Shown piece after piece: positions 28,348 through 37,119 of a DNA stretch of 64,000 bases (within the stretch, counting starts at the first letter, position 1; each line of letters begins with the position of its first letter). The DNA comes from Planctomycetaceae bacterium. GTDB lineage: Bacteria > Planctomycetota > UBA1135 > GCA-002686595. Location: the NCBI GenBank assembly GCA_016125265.1, contig WGMC01000020.1, forward strand, positions 62,001 to 126,000. The letters run 5' to 3'. Made by a program: the position numbers and the translations under genes. The notes under the pieces were generated by a model. It had not been told where the DNA came from. It was given only the letters and a program-made list of their open reading frames with translations, and ran no database searches.

Positions 28348-29529
28348 ATGGGCAAAGTGACGTTGACGGGGAAGGGGCGGCGCTGGACCCTGGGGGGACA
28401 CCCCTGGGTCTACGCGGACGACGTGGTGAAGGCCGAGGCGACCCCCGGAGAACTCGTCTCCGTGCACGACCCGGCGGGCGGCGTCGTGGGCTGGGGCCTT
28501 TACTCGAGCCAATCGCGCATCGCCCTGCGCATGGTCTCCCGCGGACCCGAGCAGCCCAACCGCGAGCTATGGGCCTCCCTCGTTGGCGCGGCCGTCGCCG
28601 AGCGCAAACGCCTGGGTTTGCTCGAGCGCAAGGGCGCGTGCCGGCTCCTCGGCGGGGATTCGGAGCGCATCCCCGGCCTGGTGGTCGACCGCTACGGCGA
28701 CGTACTCGTCGTGCAGAGCGGCTGCCAGGGCTCCGACCTGATGCGCGACTTCATCGTCGGCCTGGTGCGCGAGGCCCTGCCGTTCCCCGTGCGCGCCGTT
28801 CTCGACCGCTCCGATGCGTCCGTGCGCAAACTCGAGGGCCTCGCCCCCAGGGTCGAGTGGATCGACGGCAAGGTGGACGACCTGGTGCGTGTGGAGGAAC
28901 CCGACGGGCTGCTCTACGACGTCGACCTGGTCGAGGGCCACAAGACGGGGCACTACCTGGACCAGTCGCAGAACCGCCGGCTCGCCGCGGAGGGTGCCGC
29001 GGGCGAACGGGTACTCGACGCCTTCTGTTACGACGGTCTGTTCGGCATCCGCGCCGCGCTGGCGGGCGCCGAGGACGTCCTGTGCATGGACCAATCGGCC
29101 AGTTCCGGCGCGCGGGTCGCCCACAACGCGGAACTCAATGGCGTGAGCGCGAAAGTGCGTTTCGAGCGCGCCAACGCGATGAAGCGCCTGCGCGAACTCG
29201 CGGCCGAAGAGACCCGCTTCCAGCGTGTGGTCGTCGATCCGCCGGCGTTTGCGCGCAACCGCCGCGAGGCGGACGGCGCCGCGCGCGGCTACCGCGAACT
29301 GAACCTTCGCGCCCTGCAGTTGCTGGCGCCCGCGGGCCTCCTCGTCAGCGCGTCCTGCTCGTACAACGTGCGACGCGAGGAGTTCCTCTCGTTCCTGGCG
29401 CTTGCCGCGCGCGATTCCGGGCGCGACGTGTACCTCGAGGGCCTGACCGGCGCGAGCCCGGACCATCCGGTGCTGATGGGCCTGCCGGAGAGCGAGTACC
29501 TGAAGTGCGCGTTCCTGCGGGCGCGCTGA
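28348..29529 (+). CDS. rlmI: 23S rRNA m5C methyltransferase, RlmI family
   Basis: SAM-dependent methyltransferase of the RlmI/YccW (COG1092) type, which methylates a cytosine of 23S rRNA. An N-terminal PUA-like domain (residues ~1-75, KGRRWTLGGHPWVYADDV) precedes an EEHEY-like linker. The Rossmann domain has GERVLDAFCYDGLFGIRAAL (motif I), VVVDPPAFARNR (motif IV) and LLVSASCSYNV (motif VI; the catalytic Cys is likely in SCS). Length is usual. I chose ATG 28348 (MGKVTLTGKG) over the GTG at 28327 because homologues begin near the basic KGRRW segment. Confidence 0.88.
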   Translation: MGKVTLTGKGRRWTLGGHPWVYADDVVKAEATPGELVSVHDPAGGVVGWGLYSSQSRIALRMVSRGPEQPNRELWASLVGAAVAERKRLGLLERKGACRLLGGDSERIPGLVVDRYGDVLVVQSGCQGSDLMRDFIVGLVREALPFPVRAVLDRSDASVRKLEGLAPRVEWIDGKVDDLVRVEEPDGLLYDVDLVEGHKTGHYLDQSQNRRLAAEGAAGERVLDAFCYDGLFGIRAALAGAEDVLCMDQSASSGARVAHNAELNGVSAKVRFERANAMKRLRELAAEETRFQRVVVDPPAFARNRREADGAARGYRELNLRALQLLAPAGLLVSASCSYNVRREEFLSFLALAARDSGRDVYLEGLTGASPDHPVLMGLPESEYLKCAFLRAR

Positions 29530-29533
29530 TGCC

Positions 29534-29749
29534 ATGGGCGAGCGGCGGATCGAGATCCTGGTGAACGGCAATCCCGCCCACGTGGCGGAGGGTTGCACCG
29601 TCGAAGCGCTGATCGCACAGCTCGGGCTGCGGTCCGAGGTGGTCGCGGCCGAGGTCGAGCGCGAGCTGGTGCCGCGCGCGCGGCGCAGCGAACGTGTGCT
29701 CGCGCCCGGCGAGCGAGTCGAGTTGGTGACGCTGGTGGGGGGCGGTTGA
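29534..29749 (+). CDS. thiS: sulfur carrier protein ThiS
   Basis: Small beta-grasp protein that carries sulfur as a C-terminal thiocarboxylate for thiazole synthesis in thiamine production. It is 71 aa and ends in GGG, the family's Gly-Gly tail needed for adenylation. The [20 protein letters not shown] start is the usual first beta hairpin. Its stop overlaps thiG (TGATG), so the two are coupled. Confidence 0.93.
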   Translation: MGERRIEILVNGNPAHVAEGCTVEALIAQLGLRSEVVAAEVERELVPRARRSERVLAPGERVELVTLVGGG

Positions 29750-30570
29750 TGGAACCTTCGCCCCTCGAATCCGCCGCCACGGCCGACACGCCGCTCGTGG
29801 TCGGCTCGGTGACCCTCACCTCGCGCCTGATCGTCGGCACGGGCAAGTACCCGAGCTTCGACGTGATGCGCGACTGCCACACACTGTCCGGGGCACAGAT
29901 GGTGACGCTGGCCGTGCGCCGGATCGGACCGGGTGGCGAGCAAGAAGGCCTGCTCGAACACCTAGACCGCTCGAAATTGCAGTTCCTGCCCAATACCGCG
30001 GGCTGTTTCGACGTGGAGAGCGCCGTGCGCACCGCGCGCCTCGCTCGCGATCTGCTCAGCACCAACGCGATCAAACTCGAGGTCCTCGGCGACACCCGCA
30101 CGCTGTTGCCCGACCCCATCGGCACCCTCGAAGCGACCCGCGCGCTCGTCGCCGAGGGTTTCGAGGTGTGGGTCTACACCTCCGACGATCCGCGCCTCGC
30201 CGTGCACCTCGAACAGGCCGGCGCCGCCGCGATCATGCCCGCGGGTTCGCCGATCGGCTCGGGACAAGGTGTGCTGAACCCCAACGCGATCCGCATCTTG
30301 ATGGAGCTCGTCTCCTGCCCCGTGATCGTCGACGCGGGCGTGGGCACGGCGAGCGACACGGCCCTCGCGATGGAGCTGGGTGTGGCGGGGGTGCTGCTCA
30401 ACACCGCCATCGCGGCCGCCAAGGATCCGCGCCGCATGGCAGTGGCGATGCGAGACGGTGTGCGCGCCGGGCGCCAGGCGTTCCTGGCGGGGCGCATGCC
30501 GAAAAAACTCTACGGCAGCGCGTCGTCGCCCGAAGCGGGGCGCATCGCGGCACAGGCGCCGGGTTCCTGA
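29749..30570 (+). CDS. thiG: thiazole synthase ThiG
   Basis: TIM-barrel enzyme that makes the thiazole phosphate moiety of thiamine from deoxyxylulose 5-phosphate, a glycine-derived imine and ThiS thiocarboxylate. Marks are [42 protein letters not shown], the Schiff-base lysine region [26 protein letters not shown] and [31 protein letters not shown]. Length 273 aa is standard. No other thiamine genes or TPP riboswitch are seen nearby. A start at 29749 gives a ~12-residue leader before the conserved core. Confidence 0.96.
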   Translation: MEPSPLESAATADTPLVVGSVTLTSRLIVGTGKYPSFDVMRDCHTLSGAQMVTLAVRRIGPGGEQEGLLEHLDRSKLQFLPNTAGCFDVESAVRTARLARDLLSTNAIKLEVLGDTRTLLPDPIGTLEATRALVAEGFEVWVYTSDDPRLAVHLEQAGAAAIMPAGSPIGSGQGVLNPNAIRILMELVSCPVIVDAGVGTASDTALAMELGVAGVLLNTAIAAAKDPRRMAVAMRDGVRAGRQAFLAGRMPKKLYGSASSPEAGRIAAQAPGS

Positions 30571-30578
30571 CCCCATCC

Positions 30579-31313
30579 GTGGCCGAGCTCGTCGTCTCCG
30601 CCGCGCTCTTCGCCATCGGCCTTTGGCTGCGCGGCTGGCGCCGGGTCCAACGGGAGCCCAGGGCGGCGCAGTTCGGCGCTCGCACGCCGCTGGTGGTGCC
30701 GATCGCCATCGGATTGCTTCTGATGGTGCTCGGCGACTTGGCCGCCTCGCGGGCGGGCATCTCCATGCACTTGCGCGGCCTGCTCGGGCCGTTGCTGCTC
30801 TTCGCGCCGTCGGCACTGCTCGCGCGTCGCCACGACCTCGGGGCCCGGTCGGCCGGTGTGGAGCGCGCTGACGCTCGTTGGCCCTTCGTGCTCGGCCTCT
30901 GGCTGCGCACGTGGCCCCTTCTGACCGGAGTTGCGGGGCTCATCGGCTGGACGGCAAAACAACTCGGGATCGATGCCCTCGGTGTGGCCTCCGAAGTGGT
31001 CCTGGCCGCCTCGGACGGGGACTTCGCCGCGATGGCTTTTCTCGGTGTGTTCGTGGTGCCGCTCGCGGAAGAGCTCTTCTTCCGCGGCCGGCTCTTCGCG
31101 CGCCTGGCGGGGCACGTGGGACCGAACCGCGCCAACTGGATCCAGGCCGCGCTCTTCGGCCTGGCCCACGGCTGGTTCTACTTTCCGATCCTGACCTACC
31201 TCGGCTGGCTGCTCGGCCGCGCGCGGTTGGCCGGCGCGGGAATGGGCAGCCTCGCGCTGGCCCACGCCCTGCAGAACGCCGTCAGCTTTGCGGTGCTCGC
31301 CGCGATGCGGTAG
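30579..31313 (+). CDS. CPBP (CAAX/Abi-type) intramembrane protease
   Basis: Integral membrane protein with about seven hydrophobic segments and the three CPBP motifs: EELFFRGRLFARL (about residues 163-175), FGLAHGWFYFP (~193-203) and ALAHALQNAV (~228-237), giving the paired Glu and His residues of the active site. Homologues cut prenylated proteins or bacteriocin-like peptides, or act as scaffolds; the substrate is unknown. The GTG start at 30579, 9 bp after thiG, suits the first helix. The 3' end overlaps the convergent gene by 32 bp. Confidence 0.82.
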   Translation: MAELVVSAALFAIGLWLRGWRRVQREPRAAQFGARTPLVVPIAIGLLLMVLGDLAASRAGISMHLRGLLGPLLLFAPSALLARRHDLGARSAGVERADARWPFVLGLWLRTWPLLTGVAGLIGWTAKQLGIDALGVASEVVLAASDGDFAAMAFLGVFVVPLAEELFFRGRLFARLAGHVGPNRANWIQAALFGLAHGWFYFPILTYLGWLLGRARLAGAGMGSLALAHALQNAVSFAVLAAMR

Positions 31314-32040
31314 GGCCGGGCGGCACCGCGTCGCTGCGCGGCTGACGCCGTTCCGCAACGTACAGGCGGTGGCTCGAGCGGCGCGCGCTCGGGTGTGTCT
31401 TGGCCGCTTCCGAGCCAACCAGGAACCCCGCGCCCACCAGCCGCGCTTCGAAACGCGGTTCGTGACGCGCGGACCAGTACGCGGCGCGGCCGCCGGGCAC
31501 CAGCACACGCAGGGCCGCGGCCAATCCCGGCGCGCCGTAGAGGCGCTGGTTGGCGGGCGACACGAGCGCACCGGGGCCGTTGTCCACGTCGAAGACGAGG
31601 CCGTCGAAGGACTTCTCCCTGCTCTTCGCGATGTGCTCGACGACGTCGCCCACGTGCACGGTGACCCTGGGGTCGGCCAGCGCCGCGCCGGTGGTTTCCG
31701 CGAGGTGCTCGCGGTTCCAGGCGACGATCTCGGGGAGGAGCTCGACGACCTCGACCTCGGCGTGGGCGGGAAGGAGCTCGAGCGCGCGCACCAAGCTGAA
31801 GCCCAGGCCCAGGCCGCCAATGAGGAGCCGGACCGGGCCCGCCGAGGGGGGGCGCGCGGCGAGGGGCTCCGCCACACACTCCGCGAGGCGCCGCTCGGAC
31901 GCGTGGCGGCGGGTGCTCATCAGCTCCACCCCGTCCACACGCAGGAAGAAATCGCCGTCGCGTCGGTGCAGGGAGAGTTTGGCGCCGCCGGGCGCCGAGG
32001 CCTCGGCCAGGGTTTCGAAGGGTTTCAAGCGCGCCAGCAT
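31282..32040 (-). CDS. spermidine synthase-like methyltransferase-fold protein
   Basis: Rossmann-fold protein of the polyamine (spermidine/spermine) synthase-like group. It has VRLLIGGLGLGFSLVRALELL (nucleotide-binding glycine motif, ~71-91), EVEVVELLPEIVAWNREHL (acidic end of strand 2, ~95-113) and FDGLVFDVDNGPGALVSP (~148-165). The key DxxDG-type signature of true spermidine synthases is not clear. N-terminal residues 1-60 form a small beta domain (LSLHRRDGDFFLRVDG). It converges with the protease gene, sharing 32 bp at the 3' ends. A start at 32040 fits; the long upstream frame does not look like protein. Confidence 0.75.
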   Translation of the reverse strand: MLARLKPFETLAEASAPGGAKLSLHRRDGDFFLRVDGVELMSTRRHASERRLAECVAEPLAARPPSAGPVRLLIGGLGLGFSLVRALELLPAHAEVEVVELLPEIVAWNREHLAETTGAALADPRVTVHVGDVVEHIAKSREKSFDGLVFDVDNGPGALVSPANQRLYGAPGLAAALRVLVPGGRAAYWSARHEPRFEARLVGAGFLVGSEAAKTHPSARRSSHRLYVAERRQPRSDAVPPGPTASRRAPQS

Positions 32041-32166
32041 GGCAGAGACGGTGCCCGCCGTCACCTTGCGGCTTGGGTCCCCCGCGCCTACCCTCCCCCC
32101 GAACGCCGCGGGCCGTCGTCCTGCCCGCGGCCCGTCTCCCCCGATCGACCCCAGCCCAAGCTCCCG

Positions 32167-34383
32167 ATGCCCGAGGCACCGAAGGCACGAACCCCCGACG
32201 CGGCCGAGCACAGCACCCAACTGATGGGCGGCCGGTATCCGGAGGTCACCTGGTCCGCGGTCCTGTTCGGCCTCTTCTTCGGCGCCGTGATGAACGCGGC
32301 GATCGCCTACTCGGGCCTGAAGATCGGTTTCACCATCGTCGGCAGCGCCATCGCGGCGGTGCTGGGGTTCGGTGTGTTGCGCGGCCTGCTGCGGCGGGGT
32401 TCGATCCTCGAGGTCAACATCGCGCAGACCGTCGCGTCGGCGGTGAACACACCCAACTCCGGCGTGATCTTCACGGTGCCGGTGCTCTGGCTGCTGGGCT
32501 GGTCGCTCGGGCCCTCGGACCTCGACTTCTGGCTCATCACGTTGGCGTGTGTGGCGGGAGCGATCCTGGGCGGCGCGTTCATCGTGCCCCTGCGCAAGCA
32601 GATGATCGAAGTGGACCGCCTGCGTTTCCCGAGCGCCGTCGGGGTGGCGGTGATCCTGAAATCGCCGGGAGCGGGCTCCGCCAAGTCGCTCGTGCTCTTG
32701 GCGGGAATCGCGGTTTCGATGTTGATCTACGCGCCCGCCGGGCTGCCGGACCTGGGCGGACCTGGGTACCAGGACATCGGCTGGCGGATGTCGGTCCCTG
32801 CGAGTTTCGGACCCGGGGATCTGGACGGCGACGGCGGCGAGGAGGTGCGCCGCTGGCTCGACAGCGACGCGAAGAGCGTGTTGCCCGTGGATTTGGACCG
32901 GGACCGCGACGGCGCGCCGGACCTCCTGATGACCAAGGATCGTGTCGACGTCGGGCGTTTTCTCGGACTGCCCGCGGAGGTGCAGGTCATCTTCGCCATC
33001 GCGCCGTTTGCGATCGGCGCGGGGTTCCTGTCGGGCAAGGCGGGGCTCCTCGTGCTGGCGGGCGGCATCCTCGCTTTCTTCGTGCTCAACCCGCTCGCGT
33101 ACCGCCTCGACTGGGCGCCGCCGGGGTTGCTGGCCCACGAAGTCCCGGGTGCCATGTTCCAGGCGGTCAATCGGCCCCTCGGGATCGGCCTGCTCCTCGG
33201 CGGCGCGATGATGGGCATCCTCGCGGCATTGCCCGCCATCCGGGCGGCCCTCGGCAGCATCGCGAAGTCGGGCAAGAGCAAACTCGGCTCGGACGAACTG
33301 GGCATGAAGACCCTGGTGGGCGCGGCGGCGGCGGCGCTGGTGCTCCTGTTCGTGGCCGCGGACTTCGTCGAGAACCGCGCGTTCAACCCGCGCTGCCCGA
33401 TCACCTTGGAGGCACCGGAGGTTTCCGACGCCACGGAGGAGGGCGTGCTCGCCGAACTGGCGCCCGAGGCACCCGAGTTCGCGCGGGTCAACGACGACGT
33501 GGAGCCGGTGTCCTACAGGAGCTACCGCGTCGGCTTCGCCACCGAGGAGGCCAAACGCGTCTGGGGGGAGGATTGGGACGACGGGCAGCGGGACGCGTTC
33601 CTCGCAAGCTCCAACGCCAAACCCGGTGTGCTCTCGGGGATGCCCTCGCACCTGCGCGCGCTCCTGATCGCGTTGATCGGCGCGGGCTGGATCTGGTTCG
33701 CGGGCATCATCATCGCGCAGTGCACCGGGATGACCGACTGGTCGCCCATTTCGGGCATGTCGCTCCTGACCGTGGTGCTCGTGCTGACCTTGTTGGGGTC
33801 GGGAGCGGTGCTGGGGGCCGTGCTGATCGGCGCGTCGCTGTGTGTCGCCATCACGTGCGCGTCCGACATGATGGGCGACCTCAAGACCGGACACCTGGTG
33901 GGTTCCCAGCCAAGACGCCAGCAGATCGTCGAGCTGATCGCAACGGGCATCGGCCCGATCATCACGATGGCGGTGCTGGTGGTCATCACGCAGGTGAACT
34001 TGAAGGGCGGGGGCCCGCCCATCGGACCGGGCACCGACACCACCGCGCCCCAGGCCCAGGCCTTGCAGGCGGTGATCCTCGGTGTGCAGGGCGGCGAGAT
34101 GCCCTACGCGCTGTATGGGTTTGGGTCGATGCTCGGATTGCTGCTCGGCCTGGGCAGCTTCGCGGGGCTCGGAGTGCTCGTGGGGCTCTCGATGTTCCTG
34201 CCGTTCTTCTACATCGCGACCTACGGCATCGGCTGTGTGTTGCAGATCGTGCTCTCCCGCTGGAAGGGCGCGCGCTGGTGCGAGAACTGGGGTGTGCCCT
34301 TTGCGGCCGGTTTGATCGTCGGTGAGGCCGTTCTGGCGCTCATCTTCAACAGCTTGATCCTCGGGGGAGTGGGCGCATCGTGA
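32167..34383 (+). CDS. OPT-family oligopeptide transporter with calcium-loop insertion
   Basis: Inner-membrane transporter of the OPT superfamily (oligopeptides or metal chelates), with about 14-16 helices. Marks include the NAAIAYSGLKIGFTIVGSAIAA segment, NTPNSGVIFTVP, PSAVGVAVILKS, GAMMGILAALPAIRAAL and ACASDMMGDLKTGHLVGSQPRRQQ (read as TCASDMM here). A loop at residues ~205-265 has two DxDxDGxx[DE] calcium-type motifs (218-226 and 244-252). A second extra-membrane insertion spans ~405-490. Neither is part of the usual core. The start is ATG 32167; the longer open frame covers non-coding DNA. The stop overlaps the next start (GTGA). Confidence 0.85.
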   Translation: MPEAPKARTPDAAEHSTQLMGGRYPEVTWSAVLFGLFFGAVMNAAIAYSGLKIGFTIVGSAIAAVLGFGVLRGLLRRGSILEVNIAQTVASAVNTPNSGVIFTVPVLWLLGWSLGPSDLDFWLITLACVAGAILGGAFIVPLRKQMIEVDRLRFPSAVGVAVILKSPGAGSAKSLVLLAGIAVSMLIYAPAGLPDLGGPGYQDIGWRMSVPASFGPGDLDGDGGEEVRRWLDSDAKSVLPVDLDRDRDGAPDLLMTKDRVDVGRFLGLPAEVQVIFAIAPFAIGAGFLSGKAGLLVLAGGILAFFVLNPLAYRLDWAPPGLLAHEVPGAMFQAVNRPLGIGLLLGGAMMGILAALPAIRAALGSIAKSGKSKLGSDELGMKTLVGAAAAALVLLFVAADFVENRAFNPRCPITLEAPEVSDATEEGVLAELAPEAPEFARVNDDVEPVSYRSYRVGFATEEAKRVWGEDWDDGQRDAFLASSNAKPGVLSGMPSHLRALLIALIGAGWIWFAGIIIAQCTGMTDWSPISGMSLLTVVLVLTLLGSGAVLGAVLIGASLCVAITCASDMMGDLKTGHLVGSQPRRQQIVELIATGIGPIITMAVLVVITQVNLKGGGPPIGPGTDTTAPQAQALQAVILGVQGGEMPYALYGFGSMLGLLLGLGSFAGLGVLVGLSMFLPFFYIATYGIGCVLQIVLSRWKGARWCENWGVPFAAGLIVGEAVLALIFNSLILGGVGAS

Positions 34384-35135
34384 AGTTGTTCGGCTTTGTG
34401 CTGGTGGCGCTTTCCTTGGTGGCCGGTCTCGTGGGGGCCGGTTCCGCCTACTTGGTGCGTGTGGACCGCGGCGCGGACGAGCTCGTGGGCCTCACCGTCA
34501 ACGAGGCCGTCGTCGTGCCGCTCATCGGCCTGGGCGAGGTCGCGGATCCCCTGGATACGGAAGTGCTCGTGCCGAAGGGCACGGTGCTCGATGCGGACCA
34601 CGTGCAGCACCTGGCGCAAGCCGACGTGCGGCACGTGCGCGTCGAAGAGTTCGCGTTCGGGCGCTGGGAGGGCAAGTTCCTGTTCCTGGGTGGTGTGCTC
34701 GGGCTGGGGCTCGGGGCGCTGCTCGTGCGCCTCGGCGCGCGGATGGCGCTCGACGCAGAGCCCGCCGAGAGCGAGCGTGGTCCCAGTGAGGTGCTCGCAG
34801 AAATCCGCACGGCCGTCGATCGCGTGCGCGGGGCGGTGGCACGCCACGCGGACGGGCCGGAGCTGCTCGCGCTCCTCAGCCCGATCGTCGACGACCTGCT
34901 GCCGGCGTTCCCCGCCGGTCGCGATCGCATGGTGGCGCGCATGGGCCTTGGGGCCTACGCGCAACTGATGGACTCCTTCGCCGCGGCCGAGCGGCAGGTG
35001 CACCGGGCGTGGTCGGCCGCGGCCGACGGTGTGCTCGAGGAAACCGCCGAGTGTGTGGAGCGCGCCGCGGCGCTGTTCGACCAGACGCGCGCGGAGCTCT
35101 CCGGCCGCCTCGCCGCCCACGGAGCGAAGTCGTGA
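34380..35135 (+). CDS. membrane protein of unknown function coupled to the OPT gene (251 aa)
   Basis: Not recognised. A GTG start overlaps the OPT stop (GTGA). It has a hydrophobic N-terminal segment (2-26), a small soluble domain (~28-95) with a VPKGTVLDADHVQHLAQADVRHVRV stretch that resembles a beta-barrel/SAF-like fold, a second transmembrane segment (~100-118) and a helical, acidic C-terminal region. Its tight coupling suggests an accessory protein of the transporter (inference). Confidence 0.6.
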   Translation: MKLFGFVLVALSLVAGLVGAGSAYLVRVDRGADELVGLTVNEAVVVPLIGLGEVADPLDTEVLVPKGTVLDADHVQHLAQADVRHVRVEEFAFGRWEGKFLFLGGVLGLGLGALLVRLGARMALDAEPAESERGPSEVLAEIRTAVDRVRGAVARHADGPELLALLSPIVDDLLPAFPAGRDRMVARMGLGAYAQLMDSFAAAERQVHRAWSAAADGVLEETAECVERAAALFDQTRAELSGRLAAHGAKS

Positions 35136-35641
35136 CGCGCTACGAAACCGCGGGCCTGTTCGAAGCCCTGCTCGGCGGCGCCTACCGGGCAAAGAACGCG
35201 GTGTTGACGGGCGACGTGACCCTGGGCGAGGACGCCAGCGTCTGGTTCGGCTGTGTGCTGCGCGGCGACGATGCGCCGCTCGTCATCGGCCGCCGCAGCA
35301 ACATCCAGGACCTGTCGATGGTGCACGCGGACCCCGGCGTGCCGAACACCATCGGCGACAACGTGACCGTGGGCCACCGCGTGGTGCTGCACGGAGCCGC
35401 GGTGGGGGACCGCTGCCTGATCGGCATGGGCGCGGTGCTCTTGGGAGGCTCCCAGATCGGCGAAGAATCGATCGTGGCCGCCGGCGCCGTGGTGAAGGAG
35501 GGCTACGTGGTCCCCCCCCGCTCCCTGGTCGCCGGCGTCCCGGCCCGCATCGTGCGCCCGATCCGCGACGACGAAGTGGCCCAGATCCTGAAGAGCGCCG
35601 AAGGCTACGTGCAGAAACTGCGCCAGTACCTGCCGCGCTGA
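35132..35641 (+). CDS. gamma-class carbonic anhydrase family protein
   Basis: Left-handed beta-helix (hexapeptide-repeat) protein of the gamma-CA group, which forms trimers binding zinc between subunits. Visible are VWFGCVLRGDDAPLVIGRRSNIQD, the three candidate zinc histidines H65, H82 and H87 in VHADPGV...VGHRVVLHG, and a C-terminal helix. Length 169 aa is typical (YrdA/PaaY size). A GTG at 35132 overlaps the previous stop (GTGA). Hydration of CO2 is likely, but many members lack proven activity. Confidence 0.9.
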   Translation: MTRYETAGLFEALLGGAYRAKNAVLTGDVTLGEDASVWFGCVLRGDDAPLVIGRRSNIQDLSMVHADPGVPNTIGDNVTVGHRVVLHGAAVGDRCLIGMGAVLLGGSQIGEESIVAAGAVVKEGYVVPPRSLVAGVPARIVRPIRDDEVAQILKSAEGYVQKLRQYLPR

Positions 35642-35782
35642 CGCGCCTCGCGGGACCTCGACGTCCGAGGCCGGGCAGAGCGAGTCACGGATCTGTTGCA
35701 GCGCCGTTCGGCGATGTGTCGTACGCTGGGTCGAGGCCGGGGCAGGCGAACTCAGCGAGACGAGGCGCGCCTCCACTGCAGC

Positions 35783-35789
35783 CAAGGGA
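35783..35789 (+). promoter_or_regulatory. ribosome binding site AAGGGAG
   Basis: A clear purine-rich Shine-Dalgarno sequence 10 nt before the ATG at 35800; it decides the start of the small membrane protein in an otherwise long open frame. A TACGCT hexamer lies about 75 bp further upstream. Confidence 0.5.
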
Positions 35790-35799
35790 GAACATACCC

Positions 35800-36213
35800 A
35801 TGCCCCCAGCCGCGATCGGCCTCGTTGTTGCCTTCTACCTTTGGGTGTGTTCGTACTCGGAGCGCGCGTTCTTCGAACGAGGCTTGGCGCTCGACAGGCT
35901 GAAGGGCGGGCCGCCTGCGCGGCTCCGTGCACGGGAAGTGATCGCCTTCATGATCGGTGTCAACACCATGGGGATCCTGGCTTGGTTCGACCAGCTTCAG
36001 GACGTTGGGCCCCTTGACGGTTCCAGGGCTTCGGTCCTGGAAGTCATCGCCCTCGCGGTTTCGCTGTGTGTCCACGTTGCGGCCGCGGTGTGGTTGGTGC
36101 GGATCTTCCGGCGGGCGGGGGCCCATGGGGCCCAGGGGGATCGGCGGGGCGACGCGACGTCAAGCCTTGCGGCGACGCCGGGCGCGGTGGTCGACGCCGC
36201 GCGCCGGGGCTAG
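35800..36213 (+). CDS. small membrane protein (137 aa), unknown
   Basis: Three hydrophobic segments (about 4-18, 49-65 and 82-103) and a soluble Arg/Ala-rich tail. An ERAFFERGLALDRLKGGPPARLR loop joins the first two helices. No family is recognised. The good ribosome binding site and codon use support translation. It is separated from the gamma-CA gene by 158 bp, so it probably has its own promoter. Confidence 0.5.
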   Translation: MPPAAIGLVVAFYLWVCSYSERAFFERGLALDRLKGGPPARLRAREVIAFMIGVNTMGILAWFDQLQDVGPLDGSRASVLEVIALAVSLCVHVAAAVWLVRIFRRAGAHGAQGDRRGDATSSLAATPGAVVDAARRG

Positions 36214-36396
36214 CTCTCCCGCGCCGCGGCGGGGCCACTTCAAGCGATTCCGCCTCGAGCTCGGAAGTTCGCCACCGGCAGGGATGCGGGGCCGAGTGAG
36301 TGGGCGGGGGGCCGAGGGTGTCTCGGGTTTTACCGAGACCTTGCCTTTTCCGGTGGGGCCCGTTCCAGTCAAGGCTTGCGGCCACCCGAAGAGGGT

Positions 36397-36411
36397 GCTA
36401 TCAGTGATAGC
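36397..36411. promoter_or_regulatory. palindromic operator abutting the antitoxin start codon
   Basis: GCTATCAGTGATAGC is a perfect palindrome (17 bp if the flanking T and the A of ATG are included). It touches the ATG at 36412. TATCAG within it (36399-36404) sits 7 nt before the ATG, as a -10 element would for a leaderless transcript. Antitoxins of this type bind such palindromes to repress their own operon. Confidence 0.65.
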
Positions 36412-36663
36412 ATGGCTCAGCTCATCGTACGCAACCTCGAAGACGACATCCGGGACAAGCTCCGCGCGATGGCGGACGCCCACGGACACAGCATGGAGGA
36501 AGAAATCCGCGAGATCCTCCGTGAGGCCGCGCTCCGCACCACGTTCGATGCCGCCCCGGGACTGGGCAGCCGACTGGCGGAGCGATTCCGCGGCTGCGGG
36601 CTGGACGGCGAGATCGAGGAACTCCGAGGACAGCCGGTCAGGCCCGCGGATCTGAAGCCGTGA
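36412..36663 (+). CDS. FitA/VapB-type ribbon-helix-helix antitoxin
   Basis: 83-aa protein. Residues 1-38 (MAQLIVRNLEDDIRDKLRAM, then HGHSMEEEIREILREA) match the FitA-like ribbon-helix-helix DNA-binding domain, and the C-terminal half is the toxin-binding tail. It overlaps the PIN-toxin gene by 4 bp (GTGA). It should neutralise the toxin and, with it, bind the palindrome at 36397-36411. The ATG at 36412 is chosen because homologues start with MAQL/MAxI and the operator ends there. Confidence 0.88.
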   Translation: MAQLIVRNLEDDIRDKLRAMADAHGHSMEEEIREILREAALRTTFDAAPGLGSRLAERFRGCGLDGEIEELRGQPVRPADLKP

Positions 36664-37079
36664 TCGTGCTGGACACCAACGTCCTTTCGGCGGTCATGCA
36701 GGCGGAGCCACCCGACGTCGTGATCGCCTGGCTCGACCGACAGCCCACGCGCTCCTTGTGGACCACGGCCGTCACAGTGTTCGAGGTCGAGTACGGGCTG
36801 CAGCGGATCCCGGACGGACGCCGCCGGAAGACGCTGGAGACGGCCTTCCGCGCCACCATCGCAGAAGAGCTTGGCGGGCGCATCCTCTCCTTGGATGCCC
36901 ACGCAGCCCTGGCTGCCGGCGCCATTGCGGCGGCGCTGGCCGCCGAAGGCCGGACGCCGGACTTTCGCGGCGCGTTGATCGCGGGCATCACGCGGGCACG
37001 GGGAGCGGTGCTCGCGACGCGCAACGTGAAGCACTTCGCGGGTGTTTGCCAGCTCGTGAATCCCTGGGAGGACGGCTGA
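36660..37079 (+). CDS. FitB/VapC-type PIN-domain toxin
   Basis: 139-aa PIN ribonuclease. The N-terminal MIVLDTNVLSAVM carries the first catalytic Asp (D5). VTVFEVEYGLQRIPDGRRR holds the conserved Glu, and the C-terminal part has RTPDFRGALIAGITRARGAVLATRN with further acidic residues (the usual PxxDxxIAA segment). Predicted to cut RNA when free of the antitoxin. It starts with GTG overlapping the antitoxin stop. The pair may have been acquired horizontally, as is common. Confidence 0.9.
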   Translation: MIVLDTNVLSAVMQAEPPDVVIAWLDRQPTRSLWTTAVTVFEVEYGLQRIPDGRRRKTLETAFRATIAEELGGRILSLDAHAALAAGAIAAALAAEGRTPDFRGALIAGITRARGAVLATRNVKHFAGVCQLVNPWEDG

Positions 37080-37119
37080 GGACGTACGCCCTGACGCGCC
37101 CCCCGAAGCACGAGCCGGA

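Noticed and set aside
29749..30570. TPP riboswitch upstream of thiS-thiG
   Set aside because: thiS starts 4 bp after rlmI, so there is no leader region, and no CUGAGA/ACCUGA-type core was seen upstream of rlmI.
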